From Ktedonospora formicarum (GTDB lineage Bacteria; Chloroflexota; Ktedonobacteria; Ktedonobacterales; Ktedonobacteraceae), in contig NZ_BNJF01000001.1 in NCBI RefSeq assembly GCF_016587355.1, positions 558,001 through 622,000 of the forward strand: 64,000 nucleotides of DNA, read 5' to 3'. A program made the translations under genes and the position numbers. Within the stretch, counting starts at the first letter, position 1. Each line of letters opens with the position of its first letter. Under the pieces are notes generated by a model, which ran no database searches, was not told the origin of the DNA, and saw nothing but the letters and a program-made list of their open reading frames with translations. Shown piece after piece: positions 44,851-54,495 of this stretch.

Positions 44851-47800
44851 TTACAGCACTTCGATACCATTCACCTGAGCATTGTCCACAATGGTGACGA
44901 ATTGGATCGTTATCTTGCCCGCGCTGTCGGCGGTCGCGGTAAACTGCTTCACTACGGCCTTGTTAACCCCGCCAGCCGAGGCAACGATATCAAAGTTTGC
45001 CAGCACCTGCTGCCCATTCAGGCTGACATTAAAGATACGTTGTCCCGTCTGGGTCCAGTATGTCTCCGCGAAGTGCAGACGCACAGTGTAAGATTTTCCA
45101 GGTGTCAGGTTCGGAATTGTGTAGGTAAAATTGCCATAACGGTTGGTTTGATAGACCGCCTGGGGCGCGGGATTAGTAACGCCACTGGTGCTGACTGTAT
45201 TGCCAGAGGTCACCGCTGTTCCGCCACTAAAGTCGGTATCCGCGATAAAGGGAGAGACGGCATTCCCGCCTGAGTTTATCTGCACGCCACTGCCTCCTGT
45301 TGGTGGGTTTGGCGTTGGTGTTGGAGGAGTGGGAGTCGGCGTTGGCTGTGTGCCGCCCGCACCCACAACCTCAATGCCGCTGACTTCAGCGTTATCCTTG
45401 ACGGTTGTAAACTGAAGAGTAATCGTCCCATTCCCATCGGCTGTAGCGTTAAACTGCTTCACCACGGCCTTATTGGCCCCACCTGCCGCAGCCACAATGT
45501 CGAAGTTGGCAAGGGTTTGTTGCCCATTGGCGCTGACATTGAAGACGCGCTGGCCCGCTTGAGTCCAGTAGGTTTCAGCGAAGTGCAGGCGCACGGGATA
45601 GGAGATGTTGGGCGTCAGATGCGAGAAGGTATAGGTGAAGCTACCATAGCGGTTGGACTGATAGACGTACTGGGGTGCGGGATTGCTCACCCCACTCGTA
45701 TTGATCGCCGTATTTGTGCTGGTCGTCGCGCCGCCGCTAAAGTTTTGATCGGCGGCAAATGGATAGGCTTCTCCACCACCAGCATTAATTTGCAGGCCCG
45801 TTGGAGGTGGCAGCGTTCGGGGTTGTATCACAGTCCCATTGACCGCGATACTCCCAGCAGGAACGGAGAACGACGTGCCATCAGAGAAGGTGACCGTAAT
45901 CGCCGCGCTTCCGGCATTATAGGCGACATGGTTGACTGTGCTACCCTGCTTGAAGACCGCGTACAAAGGAGTATTGGCGGTAACCGCCGCGTTCACCTGC
46001 CCCAGTGTTTGTAGGTCATAGAGCATGGAGTAGGTAAAGGCCTTGCTCTCAGATGCGCCCGGCGTATAGTTGGGCTGAGCGTTAAAGAGCGAGATGGCTC
46101 CTGGCGCGTCAATGAGCGCCTGATACTCCCAGAAAGTATCCTGCCACTCGCTCCAGGTATTACTACCATGCTCGTTCGTGAGGGCCTGTAAGAACTCCTG
46201 CTCATAGCTGGTGTTGTTCGCCAGATACAGTGAGGCAGGTGTAATAGGGAGCAGGTTGATACCGCGAATGTCCTGTGGATCGGCGGAGAAGTAGGTTCCG
46301 TTCCAGATCTGGCCTCCCCATACCTGCGCGGTATAGTTATACCCATAGCCAGTGGCGAAGTTATCGTGATTGACGTTAAACCAGTACTGATCGACAGCCT
46401 GTGTCTCCGTAGTATAGAGGTAGATTCCCAGATCGCGCAACTGCGTATTGCCCGTAGCAGTCCCCCACTGAATCAAGCCAGCCCAGGCGTTAATGGCTTC
46501 GGAGGAGGACTCCTGGTTATTGCCCCATGATGCCAGTTCGCTCCCCGAGGCCCATGAATGCCCCTCATAGGGCGAAAAATTACGCAAGAAGGGGAACTGC
46601 GAGTCTGTCCGGCTGGGATCGGCAATGTCATTAACGAGCAGATTGACCATGCCGCCGTACTTGCCCACCCACGAAGGATCGGCCCGCGCGATTGTGGCGG
46701 CTGCGTCGAGCCAGTAGCCATAATGGAAATGGTGGTCGTTGAGATCGCTCTCAGAGCCATAGGAAGCAGGGTACCCAATCAAGGTTCCCCAGTTCGAATC
46801 ATAGTAGAAGAGATTGGTTGTCTTGGCATTGCCTGACGCGTCGGTTGCCGTGAAATGGTCCGCCATCGCGCCTTCCAGCCAACTCAGCAAATGGTTATAC
46901 GCTGAATTCAGTCCGGCCTGACGCGCCAGGGGCAGCAGGGACGCGACCTGTAAGAGCGCCTTCCCTCCCCAGTAGGTATCGCCAACCGAGGGATCGCGGC
47001 TCTGATTGTTCGCCGCCTCAATGTAGTCGATAAGGGTGTTCTGGTTGTACTGTCCAACATCGGGGAAGACAGGCAAGATGCCATGATAGGTCAATGTCGT
47101 CGAGAAGGACGAGCCAGCCAGGGTCTTCATCGTGCCACGAATACTATGGTAGGTATACGCCAGAGGAGAGAAGCTATCAGCGACCTTCCATTGGTTGGGG
47201 AAGAGGGCCATGATAGTGCCGGTCTGCGTTCCCTCTTGGGCCTGTGTCGTGAACGTATAGGTTGTATGAACCTGGCTCCGACTCTGGTCATAGGACCAGT
47301 TGACCTGTGTCCCCGTGACAAATGAGTAGGCATAGCGTTGATATGTCTGGAGCGTGGCGGCTGTGGCATCTGGCAGGGCCGCCAGCGAGAAGTAGGTCTT
47401 GCCCTTCAAGTCGTTGGTAAAGGTTGTGGTTCCCAGACCGCTCCAGGTAGAACCACTCGGGCCGAAGAGTGCGTAATTATGCCCATTGACGGTAATCCCA
47501 AGCACACTAGAGGAGGCAGTGCCGGACCAGACCGTTGGGGTCGCGGGAAAGGTGATCTGTGGATTCTCCTTGGCAAATGTCGCGTAGAGATAGGGCGATC
47601 CTTGCCCGGAAGTCACGCGCATATTACTTCCGCCACCCGCATCCCACAGTAGAGAGACTGTCCAATCAGAGTAGCCATCAACCAGTGGATTCGACGAGGG
47701 GAAGGTGCCGGTCGAGGCTCCCAATGTGAAATCCGTCTGATAGCCTGCGTGTACTGCAACCTGTTCGGCTTGCAGGTTGGGATAGCTAACCCCGATACCA

Positions 47801-48108
47801 GTGGTGGTCGCCTGCAAGGCTAAAGGAAGTGGATAGATTGGGAAGGAGGGTTGGGCCCACGCCACTGAGGTCCACCAATCATTGGTAGGCATCGGTCCAG
47901 TGACGCGAGAGGTGCGATAGATCTTGTTCGGTGGAGCATTGACATTCGGTGGAAGCGTGGTAGTGTAGCTTCCCGATCCCACAGGTACGATTGAGGCCGC
48001 GTGCGCCCGTGGGTCGATGGTCCTTATCAATAGGAATGACATCAGGATAAGCGAGAGCACGATAAGCACTCTCCCATACCTGGCGAAAAGACGTAATGTA
48101 CCTCGCAT
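44851..48108 (-). CDS. Secreted GH81 endo-beta-1,3-glucanase with two malectin-like modules
   Basis: 1085 residues. A Sec signal (hydrophobic 14-28, cleavage near AHA/AS at residue 37) is followed by a GH81 catalytic region (about 60-740) with the signature motifs DHHFHYGYWL and WGNNQESSSEAINAW, which hold the catalytic acid and base. Two malectin-like carbohydrate-binding modules follow (about 800-935 and 960-1085), joined by a Thr/Pro linker. The two share stretches such as YPVRLHFAETYWTQ / YTVRLHFAETYWTQ, showing a recent duplication. GH81 enzymes cut laminarin, curdlan and fungal wall glucan. AGAGGA precedes the ATG. It follows the GH16 gene by 119 bases. Confidence 0.95.
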   Translation of the reverse strand: MRGTLRLFARYGRVLIVLSLILMSFLLIRTIDPRAHAASIVPVGSGSYTTTLPPNVNAPPNKIYRTSRVTGPMPTNDWWTSVAWAQPSFPIYPLPLALQATTTGIGVSYPNLQAEQVAVHAGYQTDFTLGASTGTFPSSNPLVDGYSDWTVSLLWDAGGGSNMRVTSGQGSPYLYATFAKENPQITFPATPTVWSGTASSSVLGITVNGHNYALFGPSGSTWSGLGTTTFTNDLKGKTYFSLAALPDATAATLQTYQRYAYSFVTGTQVNWSYDQSRSQVHTTYTFTTQAQEGTQTGTIMALFPNQWKVADSFSPLAYTYHSIRGTMKTLAGSSFSTTLTYHGILPVFPDVGQYNQNTLIDYIEAANNQSRDPSVGDTYWGGKALLQVASLLPLARQAGLNSAYNHLLSWLEGAMADHFTATDASGNAKTTNLFYYDSNWGTLIGYPASYGSESDLNDHHFHYGYWLDAAATIARADPSWVGKYGGMVNLLVNDIADPSRTDSQFPFLRNFSPYEGHSWASGSELASWGNNQESSSEAINAWAGLIQWGTATGNTQLRDLGIYLYTTETQAVDQYWFNVNHDNFATGYGYNYTAQVWGGQIWNGTYFSADPQDIRGINLLPITPASLYLANNTSYEQEFLQALTNEHGSNTWSEWQDTFWEYQALIDAPGAISLFNAQPNYTPGASESKAFTYSMLYDLQTLGQVNAAVTANTPLYAVFKQGSTVNHVAYNAGSAAITVTFSDGTSFSVPAGSIAVNGTVIQPRTLPPPTGLQINAGGGEAYPFAADQNFSGGATTSTNTAINTSGVSNPAPQYVYQSNRYGSFTYTFSHLTPNISYPVRLHFAETYWTQAGQRVFNVSANGQQTLANFDIVAAAGGANKAVVKQFNATADGNGTITLQFTTVKDNAEVSGIEVVGAGGTQPTPTPTPPTPTPNPPTGGSGVQINSGGNAVSPFIADTDFSGGTAVTSGNTVSTSGVTNPAPQAVYQTNRYGNFTYTIPNLTPGKSYTVRLHFAETYWTQTGQRIFNVSLNGQQVLANFDIVASAGGVNKAVVKQFTATADSAGKITIQFVTIVDNAQVNGIEVL

Positions 48109-48148
48109 GCGTTTTCCTCTTCCTTGCGGTCAACGAAGGTTGGTCCCT

Positions 48149-48185
48149 GAGCGAGCAAGGTGCACATTGGCACTCTCGCTCGCTC
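48149..48185 (-). promoter_or_regulatory. Stem-loop between the two glucanase genes
   Basis: GAGCGAGC (48149-48156) pairs with GCTCGCTC (48178-48185) over a 21-base loop, in the 119-base gap between GH16 and GH81. It could be a partial terminator inside the pair or mark separate units. Confidence 0.45.
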
Positions 48186-48227
48186 GAAAGGGTTCAAAAG
48201 AACACTACGTGTCAGGAATGTATTGAG

Positions 48228-50453
48228 CTATTGATAGACGCGCACATAGTCAACGGCCATCTGTTGCGGGAACGTCGTTGTGCCATCGGGCGCGCCGGGC
48301 CAGTCTCCACCTACCGCGTTGTTAAGGATGATGAAGAATGGATGGTCATACACCCAGGGACCGCGTGTCGCCTCGACATTACTCTTCTGAATCGTGAAGA
48401 AGGCGTTGCCGTCAACAGAGAAGGTCATATGGCTGCCATCCCAATCAAGCGCGAAGACATGAAAGCCGCTGGCGAAGTCAGCGTTGTTCGCTAACGTATA
48501 TGGCGAGCCAATACCACCACCACCGTTATACGCGGGCGCATGAATCGTGGAGTAGGTCGTGTTGGGAACCTTGCCAATGTGCTCCATAATGTCAATCTCG
48601 CCACAGTTGGGCCAGGGCGTATTGTTATCAAAGTAGTTGCTACCCAGCAGCCAGAACGCGGGCCAGAGTCCCTGGGTGCCAGATACCTTGATACGCGCCT
48701 CTACATGCCCATAGGTAAAGCTAAAATGCCCATGTGTATTGAGGCGGGCAGAGGTATACTGACAGGTGGTGCTTCCGGATAAGGGGTCGGTTGGGCAGTG
48801 CGAGCCAGTCGTCACTTGCTTACGCGCCTCAAGCACAAGGTTGCCGTTTCCATCCATAGAGGCGTTTTGATTGTTGGTGTAGTATTCCAACTCGCCATTG
48901 GGGCCAGTTCCTACTTCAGGTGTCCACTTGGTGGCGTCAGGAGTGGTTCCTTTGGCGCTATTGAATTCGTCGGACCAGACGAGTTGGGTGGGGTTGCGTG
49001 GTGGTGGAGGTGAAGCGGGTGGCTGCGTGGGATTTCCACCACTGCCATATACCTGGAACTCCCAGAGTGAGTAGCCGTAAGGGGTCGAGCGCTGGGTGCC
49101 ATACATACGCACATAGCGACCCGTACCAGACACATTCAGCGTTTGCAGGAATCCTGCCCCTGTCGTGGTAGAGTAGATCGTATTCCAGTTGTTCGCGTCG
49201 TTGGAGACCTGAATCTGATAGGCTGTCGCGTAGGCATTCTCCCATTGCAGCACAACCTTGCTGATCGTCGCGCTCGCGGTCAGGTCAATATAGATCCAGC
49301 CTGGATCGACCCAGCCAGTGGTATCGCTGGTCGCCCAACGGGTCGCTGGGTCCATGTCAACAACCTTGGCTGGTGTACACCCACCGCAGTTCGCGTTGTC
49401 CTGGTAAGAGGATGCGACCACTGGCTTGTTATAGGATAGGAGCGTCCCTCCTGGCGTTGGAGTAGCGGTAGGGGTGGTGGGAGATGTAGGCGTGGGGGTG
49501 GGAGTCGTGCCGCCACCACCCGCGAAGACCTCGAACTCCCAGAGCGAGTAGCCAAACTGTGTGGCGCGTTGGGTGCCATACATACGGATGTAGCGCCCTG
49601 TGCCAGCGAGATAGATCAATTCGGTCCCACCAGGGCCTGTTGTGGTGGAATAGATAGTCGTCCAGGTGGTGCCATTGCTAGAAATCTGGATCTGGTAGGC
49701 TTTGGCGTAGGCGGTCTCCCACTGCAATGCCACCTCGCAGACAGTTTGCGAGCTACCAAGATCGACCTGCAACCATTGAGGATCACTGGCATCGCTTGAC
49801 CAGCGGGTACCGGAATCACCATCAACGGCAGCCGATGGAACAAAGACATTACCAGCCTGGACCGAAGAGGCCGTGGCAGTCTTACCGCGCGCGACATTGG
49901 TAATACCACAGCTAGAGCCACCCTGGGTGGTACCATACACCTGGAGTTCCCAGAGCGAGTAGCCATACTGCGTGGCACGCTTCGTCCCATAGAAGCGTAC
50001 ATAGCGGCCCGTGCCGGAAACATTCAGCGTTTCCGTGCCACCTGCTCCTGTGGTGGTCGAATAGATATTGCTCCAATTGGTGCCATCAGTTGAAACCTGG
50101 ATCTGGTAAGAAGTCCCATACGCGGCCTCCCAATTCAAGATGACCTGAGTTACGGTGGCGGTACTTCCAAGGTCCACCTGTAACCACTGCGGGTCGCTAA
50201 AGGCGCTTGACCAGCGGGTACCCAGGTTACCATCAACCGCTAAGGTGGCACCTACAGCCGCCGACTCGGAGGAGGAAGCCGTCGCAGGCTTGCCCTGCGA
50301 AAGTAAAGAGGATTCAGCTCGAGCCGTCGTCGAGCGTGCGAAAAGTGGGTAGGAGAGAAGTGATACAAGCAAAAGGCAGAGCGTGAGTGCTAGCTGTAAG
50401 CCGCGTCGCCCTGGCTTCGGACGCTTCCTGGCGTCCGTAGAAATAGCATCCAT
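48228..50453 (-). CDS. Secreted GH16 beta-1,3-glucanase (laminarinase) with three discoidin-type modules
   Basis: 741 residues from the ATG at 50453, which has AAAGGAG five bases upstream. A basic N terminus and hydrophobic signal (about 18-38) lead to three F5/8 type C (CBM32-like) modules, at about 50-175, 185-315 and 345-475, each ending in RY.R.YGT.R.T.YGYSLWE-type strands. Pro/Thr linkers separate them. The C-terminal GH16 domain (about 490-741) has the catalytic motif GEIDIMEHIG and LWPAFWLLGSN upstream. It cuts beta-1,3(-1,3;1,4)-glucans. The order of binding modules before the enzyme suggests tethering to insoluble wall glucan. Confidence 0.95.
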   Translation of the reverse strand: MDAISTDARKRPKPGRRGLQLALTLCLLLVSLLSYPLFARSTTARAESSLLSQGKPATASSSESAAVGATLAVDGNLGTRWSSAFSDPQWLQVDLGSTATVTQVILNWEAAYGTSYQIQVSTDGTNWSNIYSTTTGAGGTETLNVSGTGRYVRFYGTKRATQYGYSLWELQVYGTTQGGSSCGITNVARGKTATASSVQAGNVFVPSAAVDGDSGTRWSSDASDPQWLQVDLGSSQTVCEVALQWETAYAKAYQIQISSNGTTWTTIYSTTTGPGGTELIYLAGTGRYIRMYGTQRATQFGYSLWEFEVFAGGGGTTPTPTPTSPTTPTATPTPGGTLLSYNKPVVASSYQDNANCGGCTPAKVVDMDPATRWATSDTTGWVDPGWIYIDLTASATISKVVLQWENAYATAYQIQVSNDANNWNTIYSTTTGAGFLQTLNVSGTGRYVRMYGTQRSTPYGYSLWEFQVYGSGGNPTQPPASPPPPRNPTQLVWSDEFNSAKGTTPDATKWTPEVGTGPNGELEYYTNNQNASMDGNGNLVLEARKQVTTGSHCPTDPLSGSTTCQYTSARLNTHGHFSFTYGHVEARIKVSGTQGLWPAFWLLGSNYFDNNTPWPNCGEIDIMEHIGKVPNTTYSTIHAPAYNGGGGIGSPYTLANNADFASGFHVFALDWDGSHMTFSVDGNAFFTIQKSNVEATRGPWVYDHPFFIILNNAVGGDWPGAPDGTTTFPQQMAVDYVRVYQ

Positions 50454-51286
50454 GGCATCTCCTTTGAGCAAAACAGATGTTTGTATAGCGAAACACACGA
50501 AGACATCGAGACATACCGTGTCTCTCGGCTGAGTAAATAGAGTCGAGGCTCACAAGCGCATCCTGGATGCGCTCTTAGAGACCTTGAATCATCCTATCAG
50601 GTATCTATCTCTATCTCGAATTTAAGGAGAGTAGGCATTGCATCAGCTTGATAGTTACGTACATACGGATATCACGACAGGGGCTAGAGATGTTGAACGT
50701 TTGTGCGCTCGCGCCACAAACAGCCACGAAAGCTTCGTCAATGCATAGAAAGCCTTAATGAGGTGAAGGCGAAGTGCTATAAACCAGCGTACATAAACGT
50801 TCAAAGAAAGGAGATACATCACAAAGTAGAGGTGTGCAAGGTCGCGAGAAAGTGAGGTGCATTGGAAGTTCCCTCCTCCATCGAAGGCAAGACAATCCTT
50901 GTCTTGTGCCAATTAAGCGCGACATTCCAGAAATGTTAAAATACACTATACCAATGTTCTGAAGCACTTCGCTCTATTGCATCGAAAGTTTGCGAAATTA
51001 AATATCAAATATCTAGTATGAATTTAACGAATTTTTTCTGTCTTGTCAAGTGTTATCTCTTGCCTTTTGCCCTATTATCTTCCTTTCACGCAAGCTCTGT
51101 TCTTGCTTCGATATATAATAAAAACTATCGGAAAATATTCTATATCTCCGTGGTCAATATCTACGTCTTCTCAAAGCACATGCCGAAATTTTACGAAACT
51201 ATTCCAATGGCATCCATACTGTGACTGGTATCAAAACTCTCCCGAGAGAAACATGCTCTAACATCCTGTCTTCACTGGCAATCCTG
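50454..51286. other. Long intergenic region upstream of the GH16 gene
   Basis: No convincing gene. Candidate control sites near the GH16 side: GAGACA-N5-TGTCTC at 50508-50524 and the palindrome AGCGCATCC-T-GGATGCGCT at 50555-50573. A short CAAGACAA/TTGTCTTG hairpin lies at 50888-50906. Bases 50980-51200 are AT-rich and show nothing clear. Confidence 0.45.
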
Positions 51287-52267
51287 CTATAGATGTTCTT
51301 TTCTAACCATATCGGCGGGACGCACCAGCAGCAATGGAAGTTTGGTGGCATGGAGCACACGCTCCGCGATGCTCCCCATAGCCCATTTTTTGATTCCACT
51401 ATACCCATGCGTTGTCATGGCAATAAGGTCACTAGGTCCAATGATACTTTTATCTCCAGACCTCTCACCACACTCCGCCATATGAACGATTCCTTCCGCG
51501 ATATCCCGCGCCAATGAGGCTGACCATGTGAGCTTGAAACCAGGATCAGAATCGACATTGGCAACGAGACCTTCGTTAATGCACATGCTCACATCTTGTA
51601 GATTCTGCCTGGCGCTTTGTAGAGACTCCGCCCTGGCTTCCTCATTGCGCTCTTTTGAAGCGACAACCATCTGTGCAAAGTGGAGTCTACCCTGTCCAGG
51701 TGAAGACAAAGCAGCCACCAAAGCCAGCGCAGGTGCAATCACATCCTGCGAACGAGCCGAAGAATCAAGCGGTACCAGAGCACGAATGCCCCCTGTGCCT
51801 TCTCCATTCGATTGAATAAACAGCGTTTTTTTGTCGCGAAGAATGAGAATTGGGACAGGTGCATGATGAACCACCTTTTCCGCCACACTTCCCAGCACCC
51901 ACCTTTTAATTCCTGTATATCCATGACTGGACATCACTATAATATCAACTAAGTGCTCGCTTGCCTCGGAAAGAATCATAGCCGCTGCATACCCCAACGC
52001 GACCTGCTTTTTGAGAGACACACCAGCCAAATCTGGATAGCGAGACAGGGAATCCAGATACATTCTGGCACAGGAAAAGCTGCTATCGATAATCTCTTGC
52101 GTAATAGCTGGCTGCATCGCTCCATATGAGAGATACGCATAGGAAATATCAACTACTTGCAAGAGAGTGATCATTCCCCCAGAGGCGCGGGCCAACTGCG
52201 CGGCTACTGGGAGGGCTTCTTCAGCAAGTGGCGATCCATCCAGTGGCACAAGAATATGTTGAAACAT
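51287..52267 (-). CDS. Tandem-domain universal stress protein (UspA x2)
   Basis: 326 residues with two UspA domains (about 1-145 and 160-318). Each ends in the ATP-binding pattern G-x2-G-x9-G-S: GYTGIKRWVLGSVAEKVVHH and GYSGIKKWAMGSIAERVLHA. The first begins FQHILVPLDGSPLAEEAL, a standard Usp start; the second begins RALVPLDSSARSQ. Double Usp proteins bind ATP and help survive starvation, redox or DNA stress. GAGGGGGTGG precedes the ATG. Monocistronic. Confidence 0.95.
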   Translation of the reverse strand: MFQHILVPLDGSPLAEEALPVAAQLARASGGMITLLQVVDISYAYLSYGAMQPAITQEIIDSSFSCARMYLDSLSRYPDLAGVSLKKQVALGYAAAMILSEASEHLVDIIVMSSHGYTGIKRWVLGSVAEKVVHHAPVPILILRDKKTLFIQSNGEGTGGIRALVPLDSSARSQDVIAPALALVAALSSPGQGRLHFAQMVVASKERNEEARAESLQSARQNLQDVSMCINEGLVANVDSDPGFKLTWSASLARDIAEGIVHMAECGERSGDKSIIGPSDLIAMTTHGYSGIKKWAMGSIAERVLHATKLPLLLVRPADMVRKEHL

Positions 52268-52752
52268 TATTGACCACCCCCTCTTTAGAGCAAACCTAAG
52301 TGAGGGATACCTCCCTCACTTCACTATTAGCACATTCCTCAATGCATGAGGTAATTCTTTCTCAGCCAAGACGACCAGCGAACAAACAACCTTTGCACAT
52401 GGTAAAAATGTGATCTGTCAGTGAGAAAGCTACTCTCCTTTGTGATGCTCCTGTGAGATACAAGGATTATCCTAGTTTAAGACCACAAAAGATCTGTTGT
52501 TTCGCCATTCACTGCCGTTGTTTTCTCTTCATGAAACCAGGGTCGTTCGCCACTTTAACAACATCCTTTATCCTTGCGCCTACGATAGCGGCAGGCAGGA
52601 TGTGTATGTAGGCGCAGGACTCACCGCATAAAAAATGAGCTTGTGCGACCTGCCAAAATTAAAATGAATAGGAGCGAGCGTGTTGTCACCATAGAGCGCA
52701 GAATACCATCAATCGGCATTCATTGGACCAACGCAGCCGAAAGGTCATAATC
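52268..52752. other. Divergent intergenic region between uspA and murB-like genes
   Basis: No gene seen. A hairpin with arms AAGTGAGGGA (52298-52307) and TCCCTCACTT (52312-52321) lies just upstream of the Usp gene and may be an operator. A second repeat TGCGCCTAC (52575-52583) / GTAGGCGCA (52608-52616) lies nearer the MurB-like gene. Confidence 0.45.
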
Positions 52753-53802
52753 ATGAGCATTGATATCCAACATGCCTACAACATTTTGTATCCCCATTTT
52801 CAAGAGCGACTCTGCCTGAACGAGCCGCTAGTATCTCACTGCGCCTTTGGCGTAGGTGGACCAGCGGATATATGGGTGACATTGAAAAGTCAGCAAGAGT
52901 TGGTTGACCTGGTCAATTTGTGCGCGGAGCAGCACTGGCCGCTTCTGCTGGTTGGGAGTGGAAGAAATATCATCTTTGCCGATGCAGGGGTGAGAGGTAT
53001 TGTTGCTCGCATCGATTTCCACCACTATCAAATTAACATGCAGACAGAAACCTCCGCACTACTCATCGTAGAGGCTGGTGCTTGCTGGGATCAAATTCTT
53101 GACACCTTGCTTCCTCTCGGTTGGAGTGGCTTGGAATTCGGCGTTGGCATTTCTGGTACACTCGGAGCAGGCATTGTCAGTAACGCGGGAGCACGCAACT
53201 GGGACTTAGGGCAAATTCTGGAATGGATTGATGTGTTAGATGCGCGAGGAAGTGATAGCGATCCCGACGATCAGTTCGCTCCAGCCACCAAACGTCATTA
53301 TACCCGTAACGAGCTTGACCTGAGCTACCGGCATAGCCGTTTACGCAGCAAGCGCTCAACCGTTATTGATGATGAAGGAAAACTGGTATTTTCCCCTCGT
53401 CATCTAATCGAGCCACCGGAGATTGTGCTACGCTTGGGACTGCACCTCTCTTATCAGGATTCACAACAATTACTTACGCAGCGTGATATTTACCTACGCG
53501 AGCGCCGACAGAGGGAACCTTCACTCCCACTCACAGGGCCAATCTTTAAGGACCACCAGAGAACCAGCGCCAGGGATTTAATTGCGCAGGTTGGCTTACA
53601 AGGGCAGATACATGGAAAGTCCCAGATCTCCGAGCAAAACGCGAATTATCTTGTGAACCTTGGAGGGGCTAGCGCGGAAGACATGCTTCAGCTCATTGTC
53701 GCTGCCCATCAACAGGTGCTCAGGCAGTGCGGGATAGATCTGATGCTCAATGTTGATCTCAGGGGAGAGTGGTCTCATCCAGATCAAACAAATCCCCTCT
53801 AA
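52753..53802 (+). CDS. murB: MurB-like FAD protein with altered catalytic residues
   Basis: 349 residues from the ATG at 52753 (AAAGG eight bases upstream). The FAD domain has FGVGGPADIWV (32-42), VGSGRNIIFADAGVRG (67-82) and GVGISGTLGAGIVSNAGA (130-147), and the active-site Arg is kept in SYRHSRLR (191-198). However, the conserved catalytic Ser (GS.F) is Pro263 in TGPIFK, and the conserved Glu near the C terminus is Asn333 in MLNVDLRGEW. Normal MurB uses these Ser and Glu residues to reduce UDP-GlcNAc-enolpyruvate. This copy may be inactive, or act on another substrate; a second murB elsewhere is likely. Confidence 0.85.
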   Translation: MSIDIQHAYNILYPHFQERLCLNEPLVSHCAFGVGGPADIWVTLKSQQELVDLVNLCAEQHWPLLLVGSGRNIIFADAGVRGIVARIDFHHYQINMQTETSALLIVEAGACWDQILDTLLPLGWSGLEFGVGISGTLGAGIVSNAGARNWDLGQILEWIDVLDARGSDSDPDDQFAPATKRHYTRNELDLSYRHSRLRSKRSTVIDDEGKLVFSPRHLIEPPEIVLRLGLHLSYQDSQQLLTQRDIYLRERRQREPSLPLTGPIFKDHQRTSARDLIAQVGLQGQIHGKSQISEQNANYLVNLGGASAEDMLQLIVAAHQQVLRQCGIDLMLNVDLRGEWSHPDQTNPL

Positions 53803-53955
53803 AGCTGGATCAATAGTGGTGAGCATAGATACACGTTAGAAGTAAGTTCAATCTGCAATCATGCCCCACGCGACCAGTTCCCATATTGGATGAACTATTC
53901 TTATTGCAAGATTCAATATCATCACGCCAACAAGTCACAGAAAGGAAGGGATACG

Positions 53956-54324
53956 ATGCACCTTTATGATACGCTTCAAGTGTGTCTCCTGGCTCTTGCG
54001 AGTTGGTATCCCAAACATCTCCTGAGGAGCAACCGTGTGGCTCTTGGAGACAGCGCTTTTTGCCCTGATTGCCAGACGACATCAGAAGTGATTACATGGT
54101 TGCAACAGAGGGAGCCAACAATCCTGGAAAAGAAGGCTCATCTGGTAGTCAATGCTCAGAAATGTGCTATCTATTTGACGGACCCCTCCGAGACAGTGCC
54201 TCTCTATTGGATTCACTGTCGAGGAAAATTGCCTGTCCGTACCGAAGAAAGAAGCACTCAGGCCGCCACTATAGATGCAATGAATAAACAGGGTGACATA
54301 AGGCATATACCAGAAAGCCACTAA
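53956..54324 (+). CDS. Hypothetical protein with a CPDC motif
   Basis: 122 residues from the ATG at 53956, chosen because AAAGGAAGGG lies five bases upstream. There are six cysteines, including a SAFCPDCQTTSE pair (about 34-45) that could bind zinc or be redox-active. The rest is mixed alpha/beta (HLVVNAQKCAIYLTDPSETV). No family recognised. It is 153 bases behind the MurB-like gene and converges on a hairpin before the GH125 gene. Confidence 0.6.
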   Translation: MHLYDTLQVCLLALASWYPKHLLRSNRVALGDSAFCPDCQTTSEVITWLQQREPTILEKKAHLVVNAQKCAIYLTDPSETVPLYWIHCRGKLPVRTEERSTQAATIDAMNKQGDIRHIPESH

Positions 54325-54418
54325 ATGCCCACACCACCTGTAACAGATCATTCTATACCACTTCAAGCCGGGTGACGTTCAGTCCCGACATGAGCCAACT
54401 AGAACCGTTCATCACACG

Positions 54419-54458
54419 AAGCGACGCCAAACCTTTGCGCAAAGATTCGGCGTCGCTT
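54419..54458. terminator. Hairpin between the hypothetical gene and GH125
   Basis: AAGCGACGCC (54419-54428) pairs with 54449-54458, with an inner palindrome CTTTGCGCAAAG in the loop. Located between converging genes. Confidence 0.75.
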
Positions 54459-54495
54459 GATAGCTTCTTCTCACACCAGGGGAGTGCATGGACCT

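Noticed and set aside
50655..50912. 85-codon minus-strand frame in the gap upstream of GH16
   Set aside because: Mixed composition, no ribosome site and no similarity recognised.
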